NCBI RefSeq assembly: GCF_040183065.1
Contig: NC_091120.1
Coordinates: forward strand, 173,742,488 to 173,806,487
Length of the DNA: 64,000 nucleotides
From: Periplaneta americana
Taxonomy: Eukaryota; Arthropoda; Insecta; Blattodea; Blattidae
Direction: 5' to 3'
Position numbers and translations under genes: made by a program. Within the stretch, counting starts at the first letter, position 1. Every line of letters starts with the position of its first letter. Under the pieces are notes generated by a model. It was not told the origin of the DNA. It did not search any database and saw only the letters and a list, made by a program, of their open reading frames with translations. This document shows positions 52,601 through 58,600 of the stretch, piece by piece.

Positions 52601-55600
52601 TGGTATGTAACGCATTATTTTGCGTATATCGTCAAGCTTCTCTCTTTGAATTGGTACGATTATGTCTGGATATGCCAATAAAGAAGGTAAATATGAAATT
52701 CTCCGTTTTACTTATAAGCAAACATTCTCATGGGGGCAGATAAAAAATTAATCTTTTTCTTTCGATCATTTTAATAATGTCAAAAGAAGTGCTTACATAA
52801 ATTTTGGCCACTCGAGCGCAATTATGAAAGCCGTAAAAATAATTTTCCCTGGGGCCGTTTACAGAAAGAGAACGAAATTTCATGAAACGTTTTATTGGAA
52901 CAGATATAGCAATTGTTGAGTTATTTTTCAACGTATTCCGCACCAGAATTGAGACTTTGTCATTCAGTGGGATCAATTTTTGTATCCTTGTGTCGTAGAT
53001 GTCTGCCGTCTGGAATCGGAGCCAATGTGTCGGCACATGTCTTTGGCATGAGTTGTTTCTGCACGCTTCCAGGATTTCACAGGTCTCCAAATGTGAGACG
53101 GCTATACTGACGTATGTGGTTTCTGCATGGAATGATAGCCCTATATCAACAGTCCATGAAACTCGAATGAACTCATTTCGCCACAAATTGTGACATGTGC
53201 TGTTTCTGCAATCCCTGATTCAATTATAATCTTTCAAGTCTAGACGATTCTACTCTTTTGTTGTACTTACCGTGCTGTTTACATGCCTCGTAAGTTGACA
53301 ATATAACAAACAAACAAAAGAAAAACTGTTGTTCTTTTCTAATGCCAGGCGTTTGACAATAAAGTCATTTGACCTCTTGCACTCCAATATTTTTCAAAGA
53401 TATTATCATGGTCAGCCACTGAAGCACAGATTTTGAGGTGTTCCGAATCCATTTCTTGATTTGAGTTGCACAATGGGCAGTTAGGGGACTGATAAATTCC
53501 AATTCTATGCAGGTGTTTGGTCAAACAGTCATGGCCTGTTGCCAATCTAAATGCAGCTACAGACGATTTTCGTGGTTAAATCGGGAATTAACTGTGGATT
53601 TTGATGCAGAGAGTTCCATTTTTTCCCTTGGGATTGAGTTATCAAATTTTGTTTGTTGAAGTCTAAGTATGTAGATTTAATAAATCTTTTCACAGAAGAA
53701 AACGTAGATTTAGTAACAGGTCTGTAAGTAGCAGTGCTGCCCTTCTTTGCTAAAGCATCCGCATTCTCGTTTCCCAGGATTCCACAATGGGATGGTATCC
53801 ATTGGAATACAATTCTTTTATTGAGTGTTATTAGTTGAGAGAGCATTTTAGTTATTTCTGCTGTTTGAGATGAAGGTGTGTGTTTAGAGACTATTGATAG
53901 AAAAACAGTGCTTTTGTGTTTACTTCCCGGAATTCTCGCACATAGTGGAGGAAATAAAATGAAACGTAAAGTCTATTGTATGTCATTGTAACAAAATCCA
54001 AATCCTCCTGATATATTCTTTTGTAGTTTAAGAAATAAATTAAGATTTTACATTTCCGTTTAATATAAGTTAAAAACATATTAATAATTAATTAATTAAT
54101 TTTAATTAAGTTAAATGACGATTATATAAAAATAGTACGCAATAAACGTGGTAAATGCATTACAAAATGTGGGAAATAGAAAAAACTCGACTTTCTCTAT
54201 TCTGTAATAACACACTTACCACACTTGTATCGCAATATACTATATAGCACAAAAATACTCGCAATAAGAAAATAATTTTGATATGAAGTTATTTCTACTT
54301 TCGGTTACAATTTTTATATAGCCTAACAATGAGAATGTTACTGAGCTCATGCCGAAATATTTCCTCAGACTGCACGCATAGTTAGATCTCCACAATTGAT
54401 TAATGTATCGAGCAGGATATTGATAAGACAGATGATAGTCCACCGATAGAAAAAAATAACTTACTTACTGGCTTTTCAGGAACCCGGAGGTTCATTGCCA
54501 CCTTCACATAAGCCCGCCATTGGTCCCTATCCTGAGCAAGATTAATCCATTCTCTATCATCATATCCCACCTCCCTCAAATCCATTTTAATATTATCTTC
54601 CCATCTACGTCTCGGCCTCCCTAGAGGTCTTTTTCCCTCCGGCCTCCCAACTAACACTCTATATTTTTATTTTATTGGGTTATTTTACGACGCTGTATCA
54701 ACATCTAGGTTATTTAGCGTCTGAATGATATGAAGGTGATAATGCCGGTGAAATGAGTCCGGGGTCCAGCACCGAAAGTTACCCAGCATTTGCTCGTATT
54801 GGGTTGAGGGAAAACCTCAACCAGGTAACTTGCCCCGACCGGGATTCGAACCCGGGCCACCTGGTTTCGCGGCCAGACGCGCTGACCGTTACTCCACAGG
54901 TGTGGGTAACACTCTATATGCATTTCTGGATTCGCCCATACGTGCTACATGCCCTGCCCATCTCAAACGTCTGGATTTAATGTTCCTATTTATGTCAGGT
55001 GAAGAATACAATGCGTGCAGTTCTGTTTTGTGTAACTTTCTCCATTCTCCTGTAACTTCATCCCTCTTAGCCCCAAATATTTTCCTGAGAACCTTATTCT
55101 CAAACACCCTTAACCTATGTTCCTCTCTCAACGTGAGAGTCCAAGTTTCACAACCATAAAGAACAACCGGTAATATAACTGTTTTATAAATTGTAACTTT
55201 CAGATTTTTTGACAGCAGGCTGGATGATAAAAGCTTCTCAACCGAATAATAACAGACATTTCCCATATTTATTCTGTGTTTAATTTCCTCCCGAGTATCA
55301 TTTATATTTGTTACTGTTGCTCCCAGATATTTGAACTTGTCCACCTCTTCGAAAGATAAATTTCCAATTTTTATATTGCCATTTCGCACAATATTTCCGT
55401 CACTAGACATAATCATATACTTCGTCTTTTCAGGATTTACTTCCAAACCTATTTCTTTACTTGCTTCCAGTAAAATCCTCGTGTAGAAAAAAATAACTGC
55501 TCATATTAATTTAAAGGGTGTGAAAATTTAGTTGGAATGTTCCATTAAGTACAACGATCTGAGTCTTTTTTTTTATTTTTTATTTATTTATTATTTTTTT

Positions 55601-58600
55601 TACATTGGGGAATTTCACTGAAGTGAATTTATTTATGGCTGGCAGAGTAACTATCTCATGATTTAAAGTTGCTACCAGTGCATTTCATTAGAACCAAGTA
55701 CCCAGCTTCGAAGCCGTTAGCCCTGTGAACTTACAGTATATTTATTTTCCCCTATTATCATATTATAGGATTATCTAAGAAATTAACAAGTTCTTTGTGA
55801 TAGTAGAAGAGATAGAGTGGGGGAAGGGAAGTGGTTCGTGGCCCATTTCTTTTATGGCTCATCCCGACATTTGCCTTATTACTCAAGGGAAACCACGGAA
55901 AAACTTGAGCAGGATGAGGTGTCGTGCTGACGACAAGCCAATTGGCTTCTTGTAGGGACTGCATATGTTGAGATGGAAGGTTGTCGTTTAATCATGATTT
56001 ATAATACAAGTACAATAAAAATACATAAAAATTATATACAAGAAAATATGTAAAATGCATCTATGCAGCCAATAACGTGATGACCCTGAAACAGAGAAAT
56101 AACGTTATTAGTGCATTAATAGATTTATGTCTGTCTGTAGAGTCAAGTGGTTGTTTAGTGTTCAGGTTGGTATTCGTCTTGTATGTTGTCGTTCCAAGCT
56201 AGAGGGTGGCGTACGCTCTTAGGTCTTTTATGTTTATCTAAAGCAGGGTTGTAGTTACCCAGGGAAGAAATTAGTGGGTTGTTGCTGCTGTACGACTTGG
56301 TGTACGTGCAGAAGGCTTGATTTGAGATATATTCTTGAATTGTCCAAATTTCTAGATCTTTATGAATTAATCTGACAGATGTTACTCTAGGCAGTCCTGT
56401 AATGGATCTTAAAAGTTTGTTTTGGAAAACCTGTAAATTTTTAAGAACTGTAATAGGTGCATGGCCCCAAGCAGGACAAGCATATAATATTACTGGTCTA
56501 ATTAGTGTTTTATACAGGGACATCACTTTATTTTTACCAACATTTTTAACATTAACCTGGCTATACTTGGAAACACTGTTACCCCCTTCCATTACAGGAG
56601 TTTGGTGTTACTAGTGCAATATGTAAACAAATCATTTTATTAGCTATAGGAGGAGAGGAAAGTAGTGTATCCATTTATATTACAGGGAAATACGATATTA
56701 CGATTTTCAGTTTGTTTATTACTTTTACGGTATTTTATTAAAATACAGTAGAGTAGTAACATTTTTTTTTCACAAACTCAACTCTTCAGGCGGTTGTATT
56801 CATTATATAATGGATACTTTATTCAGCATATTACCGTACTTTCGGTAACTCTAATCTTCACTTCTGCTCAGTCCACACAGATAAAGTTATTCAGTCATGC
56901 TACACACCGTACCTGTGCGAAATAAGCAGGGCCAGGTGTTTACGGAGATCGCGAAAATCACGACATAATAGATATACAATAGATTTTTACTAATCTTTAC
57001 GGATTAAGTGATTCTGATTAATAATATACGGATAAAACAATCGCGACAAATCGCGAAATAGAGTTCTAATAGCGAAATATGAACACATTCGTGAATTATT
57101 ATTATTGCGCCGTTTTATAGCGAATTTCATATTCTGAGTTCTTTTTTCGGACTTTTTTTCATTTGAATTTGCTATACATCCAAGTAGGCTACATTGCATG
57201 GTATTCCAGATGTTCTCATTACATTCGCGAACTCAAAAGACGGAGAATTGAACATTTCACTAATAATTTGAAAGTTTTAATTTGAGGGCTGCAAATTTCT
57301 TTCTTTCTTTCTTTTTTTTTTCAACAAATATTGTCTATTGGCCATACCGCATCTTTACCAGAATCCAGCGAACCTTTAATGTTAATTATTTGGAAAGTAA
57401 TATTCGTACTGAGTTAATATTCCAATTTCAAAATAATTGTATTTTTCAAAATTTCCATTAATATCTGCCAAGAGTTCAAATCAATCTCCAATAATCTCCG
57501 CCGACACCAATATTAAAAAACACAAATGATAAAGTTAGTCTCCATAAATACCTACCCCTGGAAATAAGCTTAAGTGATATAGGCTCTTTCTTCTATAGAA
57601 AACGCAACCATATTTCTGAAGCACACTATACTCTGTACTGTTTACTTCACTGCTAGCAGACTTCGAATGCAACAGCGGCCGTAAGTTTGTGTGGCTGACG
57701 GGAGCAAGAATATTACTGCAAGGGGTGGGAGTCAAGTACATTCAGAAATGCAGGTACAATAAAAATGCAAGTAAAAATAAAGTGATGTCCCTGTACAAAA
57801 TCAAGGGCGATGCAGCTAAAAGTGGGCTCGCATCGTATTCAATACGGATTGAGTTGCATGAAAACGCGTATCGTATTCAAAACGGTCTCAATACGCTAAA
57901 CGCATGAACGATCGTAATTTATTTGATGTGTCATATGTTTTACAAAGAGCGAGCGCAATTATGTATATTGAAAAGTCATGTTATAATACGTACATAATAT
58001 TTTGTATTTTACTAAAAATCATTATTACCATTTTTCAATTCTTCATTATTATTAAGTTTTCATGAGCCACATTAAGAAAACGAACATTCGCTATAGCTAA
58101 GGCCTACAGAGTGACCAAGATGCTAACATGTCGACATTTTAACCAACATATCTATGCACTTTCCAAACTTCAGCTTCCGTTTTCAATAGACCAACGTATT
58201 GAAAATTGCATAAAAACAGGAATTGGTGGGGATCGTTTTCAGAATACGGTAAATATATTCAAATCGATTTGAATACGCCATAACTTAGTAATAATTGGAA
58301 GGTTGACTGTTATTCATAGCTTATTTATTCCGTTCATTAGACACGCTTAAATCTTACAGCAAATTGTATTTATTTTAGTTTCATTATCCGAACTTCTGTA
58401 TAGAAGTTACACGCAATCAGGGAATTTCTTCCAATCCCCAGCCACTTTTTTGTTAGTATATCACCTTTTACACGATGTGAATAATTTCCGTACATATATC
58501 TTTATTTTTACAGGCCGCTTTTGTTTCACCAGTCTGCTTGAAAATAACAATCGAAACTTTTAATTAACTAAATAATTAATGTATATTCATGATGTAATCT

